Assembly: GCA_964570325.1 (NCBI GenBank) | Contig: CAZMXS010000078.1 | Location: forward strand, 1 to 20,772 | Origin: CAZMXS01 sp964570325 | GTDB taxonomy: Bacteria; Verrucomicrobiota; Kiritimatiellia; CAIQIC01; CAZMXS01 | Direction: 5' to 3' | Length of the DNA: 20,772 nucleotides | In this document: piece by piece, positions 1 through 6,207 of the stretch | How the letters are laid out: the number at the start of each line of letters is the position of its first letter | Numbering within the stretch: the stretch's first letter is position 1 | Notes under the pieces: generated by a model | Told to the model about the DNA's origin: nothing | The model's database searches: none | The model's input: the letters and a program-made list of their open reading frames with translations, nothing else | Translations under genes and position numbers: made by a program

Positions 1-1401
1 GGCGCGGTGGTGGGTTGCGGGCTGGGGTATTGGATTGCCGGCGCCATGAACGGGATGTACCGGCCGGTTTTCGATTTCCCGCGGCTGCGTAACGGGATCC
101 GTTTGGGCTATATGGGCGCGGCCATGCTGATCGCGCTGGCCTGCGCGGTCCTTGGCACGCTGCGCGGCGTGCGCCGAATTACCCGGCTGGAACCGGCCGA
201 AGCCATGCGCGAACCCGCGCCGCCGGCGGGGGGGAAGATCCTGATTGAGCGCTGGACCGCGTTCTGGCGCGGGCTTGATTTCCGCTGGCAGATTGTGCTG
301 CGCTCCGTGTTCCGCAACCCGGCGCGCACCGCCATCGGCATCGTGGCCGCGACCTTCGGCGCCGCGACGGTTTGCATGGCGTTCGGGTTTGTTAATTCCA
401 TGTCGTCCATGATTGCCTTCCAGTTCGATCGCGTTACGCGAGCCGACTACCGCATCGCGCTTAAAAACGAAGTCGGTTTGGATGCTGTGCGCACTCTCCG
501 TCATCTGGCTGGTTCCGCGCGCGTTGAGCCCGTGCTCGATATCTCGGGAACATTTGCCAATGGGTGGCGCAGCAAGAAAGGCGCCATCACCGGATTGACC
601 GAAGGAAGCCGGCTGACCGTGCCCAGCGAAATTAACGGACAAGCTGTGCCATTGCCCGCGCGCGGGCTGTTGATGACGCGCCGGCTGGCGCTGGAGTTGG
701 GTTTGCGGCCGGGCGATTGCGTAGAGTTCACCCCGGTCAAAGGGCTGCGGCGCACGTTGCGGCTGCCGGTGGTCAAGCTTGTGGACAGCACGCTCGGGCT
801 CAGCGTTTATGCCGAAATCGGGTACCTGTGCCGCCTGCTGGGGATGGAGCCGGCCGCCAATTCGTTGTTGGTCAAGACGCAGCAATCGCCCGCCCAGCGA
901 CGCTCGTTCCTGCACGCGCTGAAGACCCTGCCCGCGTTGCAGTCCGCGGATGACAATCGCGCACAGCGCCGGCGCATTACCGCGCAGTTTGACGATTCCA
1001 TGAAGGGCTTTGCGGTGGCCATGATCATTTTCGCGGCCGTGATTTTCTTCGGCTCGATCCTAAACTCTTCGCTGATCGCGCTCGAGGAACGCCGCCGCGA
1101 GATCGCCACATTCCGCGTGTTGGGCTATCAGCCCGCGGAGATCGGCGCCATGTTTCTGCGCGAGAACCTGATCGTCAATATGAGCGGGGCCGGACTGGGC
1201 CTGCCCCTCGGCTGGTTCCTGCTGGCCGGCATGACGACGCAGTATTCCAACGACGTTTATTGCATGCCGACGGTCATTGGCGGCGCGTCCTACGCCTACA
1301 CCCTCGCGCTGGCCCTTTTGTTCATCCTGGCGTCCCAGTGGGTTATTCGGCGGCAGATTCTGAAGCTCAACTGGAGCGAGGCCTTGAGCATGAAGGAATG
1401 A
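1..1401 (+). CDS. FtsX-type ABC transporter permease, C-terminal part (5' end outside window)
   Basis: The frame is open from base 1, so the first visible ATG/GTG codons are internal and the gene starts off the left edge. The visible part holds the end of one FtsX module: membrane segments near bases 15-50 and 105-160, closing with the usual RITRLEPAEAMR-type tail. A second complete module follows. It has a first membrane segment around bases 320-400 (NPARTAIGIVAATFGAATVC), a periplasmic domain of about 190 residues, and three membrane segments near bases 1005-1075, 1165-1235 and 1285-1345, ending KLNWSEALSMKE. Two modules in one chain is the large-permease architecture, unlike MacB, which has one module fused to an ATPase. 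The adaptor gene follows after 33 bp, so this is probably the membrane part of an export or lipoprotein-transfer system. Substrate unknown; the ATPase is expected upstream. Confidence 0.85.
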   Translation, partial: GAVVGCGLGYWIAGAMNGMYRPVFDFPRLRNGIRLGYMGAAMLIALACAVLGTLRGVRRITRLEPAEAMREPAPPAGGKILIERWTAFWRGLDFRWQIVLRSVFRNPARTAIGIVAATFGAATVCMAFGFVNSMSSMIAFQFDRVTRADYRIALKNEVGLDAVRTLRHLAGSARVEPVLDISGTFANGWRSKKGAITGLTEGSRLTVPSEINGQAVPLPARGLLMTRRLALELGLRPGDCVEFTPVKGLRRTLRLPVVKLVDSTLGLSVYAEIGYLCRLLGMEPAANSLLVKTQQSPAQRRSFLHALKTLPALQSADDNRAQRRRITAQFDDSMKGFAVAMIIFAAVIFFGSILNSSLIALEERRREIATFRVLGYQPAEIGAMFLRENLIVNMSGAGLGLPLGWFLLAGMTTQYSNDVYCMPTVIGGASYAYTLALALLFILASQWVIRRQILKLNWSEALSMKE

Positions 1402-1434
1402 AACAGCGCCGCGATTGCGGCGGGAGGAGCGGTC

Positions 1435-2646
1435 ATGGCGGAACTACCCAACAAGTCGCGGAAGAACTGGCTGTGGGGCGCGGCGATCCTGGCGGCGGTG
1501 GTGATCGGGCTGGGCTACGAGTTGACTCAGGCCGTTCCGGTGCGGGTCGCGCGCGCGCAGCAGGGATTGATTCGCTCATATGTGGAGGAAGATGGGCGCA
1601 CGGCCTTGCCGCATATCTATGCGATTACGCTGCCCGTGGATGGTCGCGTGGATGCCGTAACGCTCGAACCCGGCGCGGCGGTTCGCAAGGGCGATGTCGT
1701 GGCGCGCATGGATTTGGCTGATTTACAGGACGCCGCCCGGGAGGCCCTGGCGCTCGTAACGGCGATGAGCAACACGGTCAGCGCGGCGGCGGCCCGGATT
1801 CGCGCCGCCGAGGCGCAGGAGTCCCTGTCCAAGTGGATTTGGGACGCCCAATCCAAGATCTATGCCAACAGCGGCATCAGCGCGGAGACCCTCAAAGAAA
1901 ACGAACGCGATTATGTCGCGGCGCAGGTGGATACCGAGCAGGCCCGTTTCACGTGGAATGCGATGGGGGCCCTCTGGGCGCTCAGCCGCTTGTCCCCGAT
2001 CTATTTCGAGCGCCGCCTGAAATGGGCCGTCATGACCAGCCCGATTGACGGCATCGTGCTCAATCGTTACCACGAAAATGCCGCGACGCTGATGGCCGGG
2101 GCGCCGTTGCTGGATATCGGCAATCCGGACGAACTGGAGGTCACGGCCGGCATCCTGTCCGAGGACGCCACGGCGATCAAACCGGGCGCTGAAGTGGATA
2201 TTTTCGGAACGGCGCTCGGCACGAACACGCTGCAAGGCAGGGTTAAGCGGGTTGATCCCCGCGCCTTCATGAAGGTTTCTTCGCTCGGGGTCGAGGAGCA
2301 ACGCGTGAATGTGACGGTGGCGATCAAGGCCGGGGAACTGGCCCGCCTGCGCGCCGGTGGACGCGAGCTGGGCGTTGATTTCCGGGTTCGCGTGCGCATT
2401 TACACGGCGGCCGCCCCGGATGCGGTGATGGTGCCGGTCACGGCGCTGTTTCGCGCCAATGACGGCCAGTGGTCCGTGTTCGCGGTGCGCGGCAGACGGG
2501 CGGAACTGGTCAACGTGCAATTGGGTTTGATCAACGATGAACAGGCGCAAATCGTGGATGGCCTGCGGCCCGGCGAGTGGCTCATCGTCGCGCCGGATTT
2601 AAGCATGGCGTCCGGCCGCCGGGTGAAGGCCCAACGGGAATCGTGA
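1435..2646 (+). CDS. HlyD/RND-type periplasmic adaptor (membrane fusion) protein
   Basis: This 403-residue protein has a short cytoplasmic start, one membrane anchor at about residues 11-30, and the split biotinyl-lipoyl-like domain typical of membrane fusion proteins. The first half is at about 64-93 (LPVDGRVDAVTLEPGAAVRK) and the second at about 199-230 (SPIDGIVLNRYHENA). Between them lies an alpha-helical hairpin of about 100 residues. A beta-barrel region (about 233-330) and a membrane-proximal domain (about 335-395, ending GLRPGEWLIVAPDLSMASGRRV) follow. In the family these proteins bridge an inner-membrane transporter to an outer-membrane channel. The ATG is preceded by a strong ribosome-binding site (GGGAGGAG) 33 bp after the permease stop, so the two genes should be one transcript. 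No outer-membrane channel gene follows. Cargo cannot be inferred. Confidence 0.9.
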   Translation: MAELPNKSRKNWLWGAAILAAVVIGLGYELTQAVPVRVARAQQGLIRSYVEEDGRTALPHIYAITLPVDGRVDAVTLEPGAAVRKGDVVARMDLADLQDAAREALALVTAMSNTVSAAAARIRAAEAQESLSKWIWDAQSKIYANSGISAETLKENERDYVAAQVDTEQARFTWNAMGALWALSRLSPIYFERRLKWAVMTSPIDGIVLNRYHENAATLMAGAPLLDIGNPDELEVTAGILSEDATAIKPGAEVDIFGTALGTNTLQGRVKRVDPRAFMKVSSLGVEEQRVNVTVAIKAGELARLRAGGRELGVDFRVRVRIYTAAAPDAVMVPVTALFRANDGQWSVFAVRGRRAELVNVQLGLINDEQAQIVDGLRPGEWLIVAPDLSMASGRRVKAQRES

Positions 2647-2691
2647 AACGGTGGACCCTAATGAATGGTCAACTAAATGGAAAACTTAAGA

Positions 2692-2716
2692 CGAGCCGGC
2701 GCACTCGGATTTTATT
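2692..2716. terminator. Weak, possibly bidirectional terminator between adaptor gene and tRNA
   Basis: A short inverted repeat, CGAG (2692-2695) with CTCG (2704-2707), is followed on the plus strand by GATTTTATT. On the minus strand the same hairpin follows the tRNA and is trailed by a T-rich stretch. The 4-bp stem is too short for a confident call, but the location between convergent transcripts is right. Confidence 0.3.
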
Positions 2717-2732
2717 GGATATTCTTGCGGTT

Positions 2733-2808
2733 TGGCACCCCCAACCGGATTCGAACCGGTGTTACCAGGATGAGAACCTGGCGTCCTAGGCCTCTAGACG
2801 ATGGGGGC
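2733..2808 (-). tRNA. tRNA-Glu (anticodon CUC)
   Basis: The minus strand folds into a complete 76-nt cloverleaf. The acceptor arm is GCCCCCA pairing with TGGGGGT (first pair G-U), and the discriminator is G. The D arm region reads GTCTAGAGGCCTAGGAC, close to other bacterial tRNA-Glu. The anticodon stem is CCAGG/CCTGG with loop TTCTCAT (anticodon CTC, reading GAG), and the T arm is ACCGG-TTCGAAT-CCGGT. The 3' CCA is encoded. It lies 62 bp downstream of prfA on the same strand. Confidence 0.96.
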
Positions 2809-2870
2809 CAAGGGAAACGGGGCGATGATGCAAGGCGGGCGCGGAAAAGGCAAATGGAAAATGCATGCGG

Positions 2871-3959
2871 TTACTGCGCCATCTGCCGTTTCAGGCGCAG
2901 TTCCACGTCCTGATCGTGAAGCGGGCCGAGCAAGGGGTCGAGGTCGCCTTCCATGATGGCGTCGAGCCGGTAAAGGGTCAGTTCGATTCGGTGGTCGGTG
3001 ACGCGATTCTGCGGGAAATTATAGGTCCGGATACGCTCGCTGCGATCGCCGGACCCGATCTGGGAGCGGCGTTCGTCTGCCAGCTTCTGCTGTTCCTGCG
3101 TTCGGATTCGATCCAGCAGGCGCGCGCTTAAAACCTTCATCGCCCGTTCGCGGTTGCGCTGCTGGGAGCGCTCGTCCTGGCTTTGGACGACGATCCCCGT
3201 CGGCAGATGGGTGATGCGCACGGCCGACTCGGTTTTGTTGACCTTCTGGCCTCCCGGCCCCGAGGCGCGGTACAGGTCAATCCGCAGCTCCTCCGGCTTG
3301 ATTTCGATTGCATCAATCTCGTCCGCCTCCGGCAGGACGGCAACCGTCGCGGCCGAGGTATGGATGCGGCCGGAGGCCTCGGTGATGGGGATGCGCTGGA
3401 CGCGGTGTCCGCCGCTTTCGTAGCGCAGCGTGCGGTAAACGTTCGGTCCCTCGACCGCGAAGATGATTTCCTTGTAGCCGCCGATATTGGACGGGCTGGC
3501 GTCAATGATCTCCACCTTCCAGCCGCGGCGGTCGGCGTAGCGGCTGTACATCCGGTACAGGTCGCCGGCGAACAAAGCGGCCTCCTCGCCGCCCGTGCCG
3601 GCGCGAATTTCCATGATGGTGCTGCGGCTGTCGGCCGGATCCGGCGGAATCAGCGCAATCAGCAGTTCCTTTTCGGCGGCCGGCAATTCCTTTTCCATCG
3701 CGTCAATTTCCGCTTGCGCCATTTCGCGCAGCTCCGGATCGGTATCCGCCGCTTGGAGCAACGCGCGGCTGTCGTCACGCGTTCGCAGCAGCTTGAAGTA
3801 GGCATCGGCCTTGCCGATGACGGCCTTCAGATTGGCATGCTCGGAGATCAGGGCCTTGAACTTCTTCTGGTTGGCGGCGGTGGCCGGGTCCGCGAGCTGG
3901 GATTCCAGTTCGGCGACGCGCGCGGCCAGCTTGTCGAGGTATGACTTGTCAACCAGCAT
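2871..3959 (-). CDS. prfA: Peptide chain release factor 1 (RF1)
   Basis: This 362-residue class I release factor recognises UAA and UAG in the ribosomal A site and triggers release of the finished chain. The length is typical. The N-terminal coiled-coil domain spans about residues 1-100. The codon-reading PxT motif is present as PIT (191-193) inside HRVQRIPITEASGRIHTSA, which marks RF1 rather than RF2 (SPF). The catalytic GGQ motif sits at 236-238 in SGPGGQKVNKTESAVR; its glutamine is methylated by PrmC in studied bacteria. No prmC follows; the next element downstream is tRNA-Glu. Upstream, an intrinsic terminator separates it from rpmE by about 20 nt, so expression must rely on readthrough or an unseen promoter. 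The ribosome-binding site before the ATG is weak. Confidence 0.97.
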   Translation of the reverse strand: MLVDKSYLDKLAARVAELESQLADPATAANQKKFKALISEHANLKAVIGKADAYFKLLRTRDDSRALLQAADTDPELREMAQAEIDAMEKELPAAEKELLIALIPPDPADSRSTIMEIRAGTGGEEAALFAGDLYRMYSRYADRRGWKVEIIDASPSNIGGYKEIIFAVEGPNVYRTLRYESGGHRVQRIPITEASGRIHTSAATVAVLPEADEIDAIEIKPEELRIDLYRASGPGGQKVNKTESAVRITHLPTGIVVQSQDERSQQRNRERAMKVLSARLLDRIRTQEQQKLADERRSQIGSGDRSERIRTYNFPQNRVTDHRIELTLYRLDAIMEGDLDPLLGPLHDQDVELRLKRQMAQ

Positions 3960-3979
3960 GGGGCGGACCCCGGCGGGGG

Positions 3980-4021
3980 AAAAGAAAAGGGGCCGGCGGG
4001 AAGATGCATCCTGCCGGCCCC
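3980..4021 (-). terminator. Intrinsic terminator after rpmE
   Basis: On the minus strand a long GC-rich hairpin (arms GGGGCCGGC and GCCGGCCCC, with further GGA/TCC pairing inside, 3989-4021) is followed by TTTTCTTTT (3980-3988). It begins 10 nt after the rpmE stop and ends about 20 nt before the prfA start. It should end most rpmE transcripts and could act as an attenuator for prfA. Confidence 0.85.
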
Positions 4022-4031
4022 GGATAAAGCG

Positions 4032-4244
4032 CTACTTGGCCTTGGCGGCGCGGCCATACCGCTTGTTGAAGCGATCCACGCGGCCTTCCGTGTCCAGCAG
4101 CTTGGTTGAGCCGGTGAAGAACGGATGGCAGCGCGAGCAACTGTTCACGTGCATCTCCTTTACCGTGGAGCGCGTGTGGATCACATTGCCGCAAGCGCAG
4201 GTGATCGTGGCTTCGCCATATTTCGGATGAATATCTTTCTTCAT
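4032..4244 (-). CDS. rpmE: 50S ribosomal protein L31 (zinc-binding form)
   Basis: This 70-residue protein starts MKKDIHPKYGEATITCACGN and matches L31 in length and sequence. It joins the large subunit and helps bridge it to the small subunit. Four cysteines (16, 18, 36, 39; CAC and CSRC) place it in the zinc-binding C+ class, as opposed to the cysteine-free form made under zinc shortage in some bacteria. The frame stays open another 35 codons upstream, but those residues are unlike L31, and the ATG at 4244 gives the canonical N-terminus, with a modest GGAAAG about 14 nt before it. A good terminator follows. A candidate promoter and palindrome lie upstream (4301-4353). Confidence 0.96.
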   Translation of the reverse strand: MKKDIHPKYGEATITCACGNVIHTRSTVKEMHVNSCSRCHPFFTGSTKLLDTEGRVDRFNKRYGRAAKAK

Positions 4245-4300
4245 TTCACACCAACAACTTTCCATGTTTGGCCCCGACCTTCCGGGAAAATGCAGGCGCG

Positions 4301-4329
4301 ACATTAGTGATTCCGCCCCAGGATGACAA
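4301..4329 (-). promoter_or_regulatory. Candidate sigma70-type promoter for rpmE
   Basis: On the minus strand TTGTCA (4324-4329, five of six matches to the -35 consensus) is separated by 17 nt from TAATGT (4301-4306, three of six matches to the -10 consensus). It lies about 57 bp before the rpmE start. The spacing and the -35 are good, while the -10 is weak. Confidence 0.45.
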
Positions 4330-4340
4330 GTCTCGATTAA

Positions 4341-4353
4341 CGGAATCATTCCG
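4341..4353. promoter_or_regulatory. 13-bp palindrome upstream of the rpmE promoter (operator candidate)
   Basis: CGGAATCATTCCG is a perfect inverted repeat of 6-bp arms around one base. It is 12 bp upstream of the candidate rpmE -35 box. A second copy of one half plus centre (TGATTCCG, 4308-4315) falls in the promoter spacer, so the -35 box is flanked by matching half-sites. No binding protein can be named from the sequence. Confidence 0.4.
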
Positions 4354-4613
4354 CTCGCCTAGAGCGGGGGGGCGCCGAGCGCGCCGCGCGGGCGGAAAAA
4401 GGGAAAGGCGCGCCGGCAAACGCGGGCGGCCCGGCGAATTATTCCTGCCGTAGGCGGGCAGGCGCATCGCCGAGTCGGTCTGGAATCAATCCACAAATGG
4501 GGGGCTCAATGGAGTCCGGTAGCCGGTTATGCCTGGCCGGTTCAGGCGAAGGCCGGAGTCGAGCAAAAATGCCCGGTTTGCTTGTCCGCATAAGCGGGTG
4601 CGCTTGCGCAGTC

Positions 4614-4621
4614 AAACGTTT
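4614..4621. promoter_or_regulatory. LacI-family operator candidate (AAACGTTT)
   Basis: AAACGTTT is an 8-bp perfect palindrome with the central CpG typical of LacI/PurR-family operators (PurR sites contain the same core). It lies 55 bp upstream of the LacI-family start codon and just upstream of the candidate promoter. A neighbouring inverted repeat TGCGC-TT-GCGCA occupies 4599-4610. Autoregulation is inferred from position only. Confidence 0.4.
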
Positions 4622-4632
4622 TTCCTTTCTGA

Positions 4633-4660
4633 TTGCAAATTGGCGGCGATTGGTCAGAAT
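4633..4660 (+). promoter_or_regulatory. Candidate promoter for the LacI-family gene
   Basis: TTGCAA (4633-4638), a 16-nt spacer and CAGAAT (4655-4660) each match four of six consensus positions. Transcription would begin about 9 nt before the ATG, giving a very short leader, in keeping with the absence of a clear ribosome-binding site. Confidence 0.35.
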
Positions 4661-4675
4661 CCCAGTCAAGACCCT

Positions 4676-5698
4676 ATGGAACGTAAGACCATCAAGGATA
4701 TCGCGTCGGAATGCGGCGTTTCGTTGAGTACGGTATCGCTGGTGCTCAACCACAACCCGCGGATCAGCGAGAAGACGCGCAACAAGGTTCTCGCGGCAGT
4801 CAAGAAATACGGCTACGAGCCCAACAGCCATGCTCGCGGCCTGGCCTCGCAGACCAGCCGGACGCTCAGCATTGTTGTGCCGCACATCAACCATGTCTTT
4901 GCCGATGTTTATTTCGGCGAGATCGTATCCGGCATCTACGAGCGCGCCTCTGCCAAGGGCTACAAGGTGCTGCTCGACATCGCCAACGAGCAATTCGTCC
5001 GCAGCGGCGAGTACCTTAATCTGCTGCGCTCCCGGCGGGCCGACGGCATGATGTTCATTGGCTCCTCCATCGCCGACAAATGGCCGCGCGAGTTTGTCAG
5101 CCAGCCGTACCCATTCCTGCTGATCAATCACTACTTTCCAGAAGAGCCGTTGAATTACATCTCGATTGATTACAGTGATTCTGCCCGGCAGGCGGCTGAT
5201 CATCTGCTGGACCTCGGCCACCGGAGCATCGGCGTGATCGCCGGCACCAACACTTACACCGGCTTGGAATTCCGCAAGGCCTTCATCAAGCGCTGCTTGA
5301 GCCGCGGGCTGGCGGACAAGGACGTGGTCTGGGCGGACGGCGGCAAGGCATGGAGCCAGGAAGGCGGTTTTGAGGCGGCGCAGAAACTCTACACCCGCAA
5401 CCCGCGCCTGACCGCGATTATGGCCGCCAACGACCGGCTTGCGATCGGCGCACTGCATTATCTGCACAAGCGCAAGCTGCGCATCCCGGAGGATATTTCC
5501 GTGATGGGCGTGGACGACATACCGCAGGCCAGTTTCACGACCCCCAGCCTGACGACCATCCGGCATAACCTGTTTCAACTGGGTGAAATGGCCTGCGACC
5601 GCATTCTTGGGCTGTTTCGCAAAGAAATCACCTCCTGTCGGGAGTTTCTGCCGATTTCGTTGGTGGTTCGCGATTCGACCGGTCCGGCAAAGAAATAG
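4676..5698 (+). CDS. LacI-family transcriptional regulator
   Basis: This 340-residue protein is the usual length for a LacI/GalR repressor. The N-terminal helix-turn-helix (about residues 4-25, TIKDIASECGVSLSTVSLVL) and the hinge helix (about 50-60, HARGLASQTS) bind operators with a central CpG. The remainder is a periplasmic-binding-protein-like sensor domain (from about 62, TLSIVVPHINHVFADVYF, through VMGVDDIPQASFTTPSLTTI near 280-300) that probably binds a sugar or similar small ligand. The frame extends 49 codons upstream, but the ATG at 4676 puts the helix-turn-helix at the N-terminus as in the family. No sugar transport or catabolic genes are adjacent, so target and ligand are unknown. 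A palindromic AAACGTTT upstream may be its own operator. Confidence 0.93.
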   Translation: MERKTIKDIASECGVSLSTVSLVLNHNPRISEKTRNKVLAAVKKYGYEPNSHARGLASQTSRTLSIVVPHINHVFADVYFGEIVSGIYERASAKGYKVLLDIANEQFVRSGEYLNLLRSRRADGMMFIGSSIADKWPREFVSQPYPFLLINHYFPEEPLNYISIDYSDSARQAADHLLDLGHRSIGVIAGTNTYTGLEFRKAFIKRCLSRGLADKDVVWADGGKAWSQEGGFEAAQKLYTRNPRLTAIMAANDRLAIGALHYLHKRKLRIPEDISVMGVDDIPQASFTTPSLTTIRHNLFQLGEMACDRILGLFRKEITSCREFLPISLVVRDSTGPAKK

Positions 5699-5726
5699 CT
5701 GGATGGCGCAAGCGGCGGTGATTGTC

Positions 5727-5732
5727 TATACT
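5727..5732 (+). promoter_or_regulatory. -10 element directly before the receiver gene (leaderless start candidate)
   Basis: TATACT matches five of six bases of the -10 consensus and ends 7 nt before the ATG at 5740, so transcription would start at or next to the start codon. No ribosome-binding site lies between. No convincing -35 hexamer is present at 5704-5709. Confidence 0.4.
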
Positions 5733-5739
5733 GAATTGC

Positions 5740-6159
5740 ATGAGCGCGAATAAAGTTTCTTCCGGTTCCGCCACGGTTCCGCCTGCGCCCGCGCGACGGC
5801 GGGTGGTGATCGCGGATGACGAGCGGACCATTCGCATGGCCCTGCGCAACGTGGTGCGCGCGTTGGGCTGCGATTGCGTCGGCGAGGCGGAGAACGGCCG
5901 GCAGGCCATTGAGGTGTACCGAAAGGAAAAGCCCGACCTGCTGCTGATGGATATCAACATGCCCGAAATGAACGGCAATGAAGCCTTGGCTGTAATCATC
6001 CGCGAGTTCCCCGCCGCCAAGGTTGTTGTGATGACCTCGGTATCCGAGATGAACATCGTCCGCGACTGCATCAAGCTGGGCGCCATCAACTACATCCTCA
6101 AGAGCAACCCGCTGGACAAGATCAAGGGAATGATCGCGGAGACGCTGGAACGGATTTGA
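5740..6159 (+). CDS. Stand-alone CheY-like response regulator receiver
   Basis: This 139-residue single receiver domain is preceded by a proline/alanine-rich tail of about 20 residues. The acidic pocket is D26-D27 (VVIADDERT), the phosphoacceptor is D71 (LLLMDINMP), the switch Thr/Ser is at 99-100 (VVVMTS), and the conserved lysine is K121 (YILKSNP). All residues for aspartyl phosphorylation are therefore present. There is no output domain, so it would act by protein-protein contact or in a phosphorelay. No histidine kinase is in the window. A TTG at 5722 could extend it by six residues, but the ATG at 5740 is preferred because it sits 7 nt after a -10-like TATACT. It lies 41 bp after the LacI-family gene and may be co-transcribed or separately started. 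Confidence 0.92.
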   Translation: MSANKVSSGSATVPPAPARRRVVIADDERTIRMALRNVVRALGCDCVGEAENGRQAIEVYRKEKPDLLLMDINMPEMNGNEALAVIIREFPAAKVVVMTSVSEMNIVRDCIKLGAINYILKSNPLDKIKGMIAETLERI

Positions 6160-6175
6160 AAGGCCGGCCCTCCGG

Positions 6176-6190
6176 ACGCAACCGTTGCGT
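6176..6190. terminator. Small hairpin between convergent genes
   Basis: ACGCAA-CCG-TTGCGT forms a 6-bp stem with a 3-nt loop in the 48-bp gap between the convergent receiver and ligase-like genes. No T-tract follows on either strand, so intrinsic termination here is uncertain. Confidence 0.3.
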
Positions 6191-6207
6191 GCGGCGCCAA
6201 CGCGGCG

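Larger units (their letters stand above)
4245..4675. other. 431-bp divergent intergenic region between rpmE and the LacI-family gene
   Basis: No credible gene is present. From left to right it holds the rpmE leader, promoter and palindrome (to 4353), then a very GC-rich purine-biased stretch (about 4360-4440). A small hairpin CCTGCC/GGCAGG follows at 4445-4463, and then the operator and promoter candidates of the LacI-family gene (4599-4660). Short open frames here lack ribosome-binding sites and protein-like composition. Confidence 0.6.

Noticed and set aside
2677..2913. Short plus-strand frames across the tRNA gene
   Set aside because: They run antisense through the tRNA-Glu cloverleaf and the prfA 3' end and have no protein-like features.
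4439..5578. 379-codon minus-strand frame opposite the LacI-family gene
   Set aside because: Shadow frame: the plus strand encodes a complete LacI-family protein, and the antisense product has no recognisable features.
5722..5739. TTG start for the receiver protein
   Set aside because: It would place the start codon upstream of and within the -10-like TATACT, with no ribosome-binding site; the ATG at 5740 is simpler.
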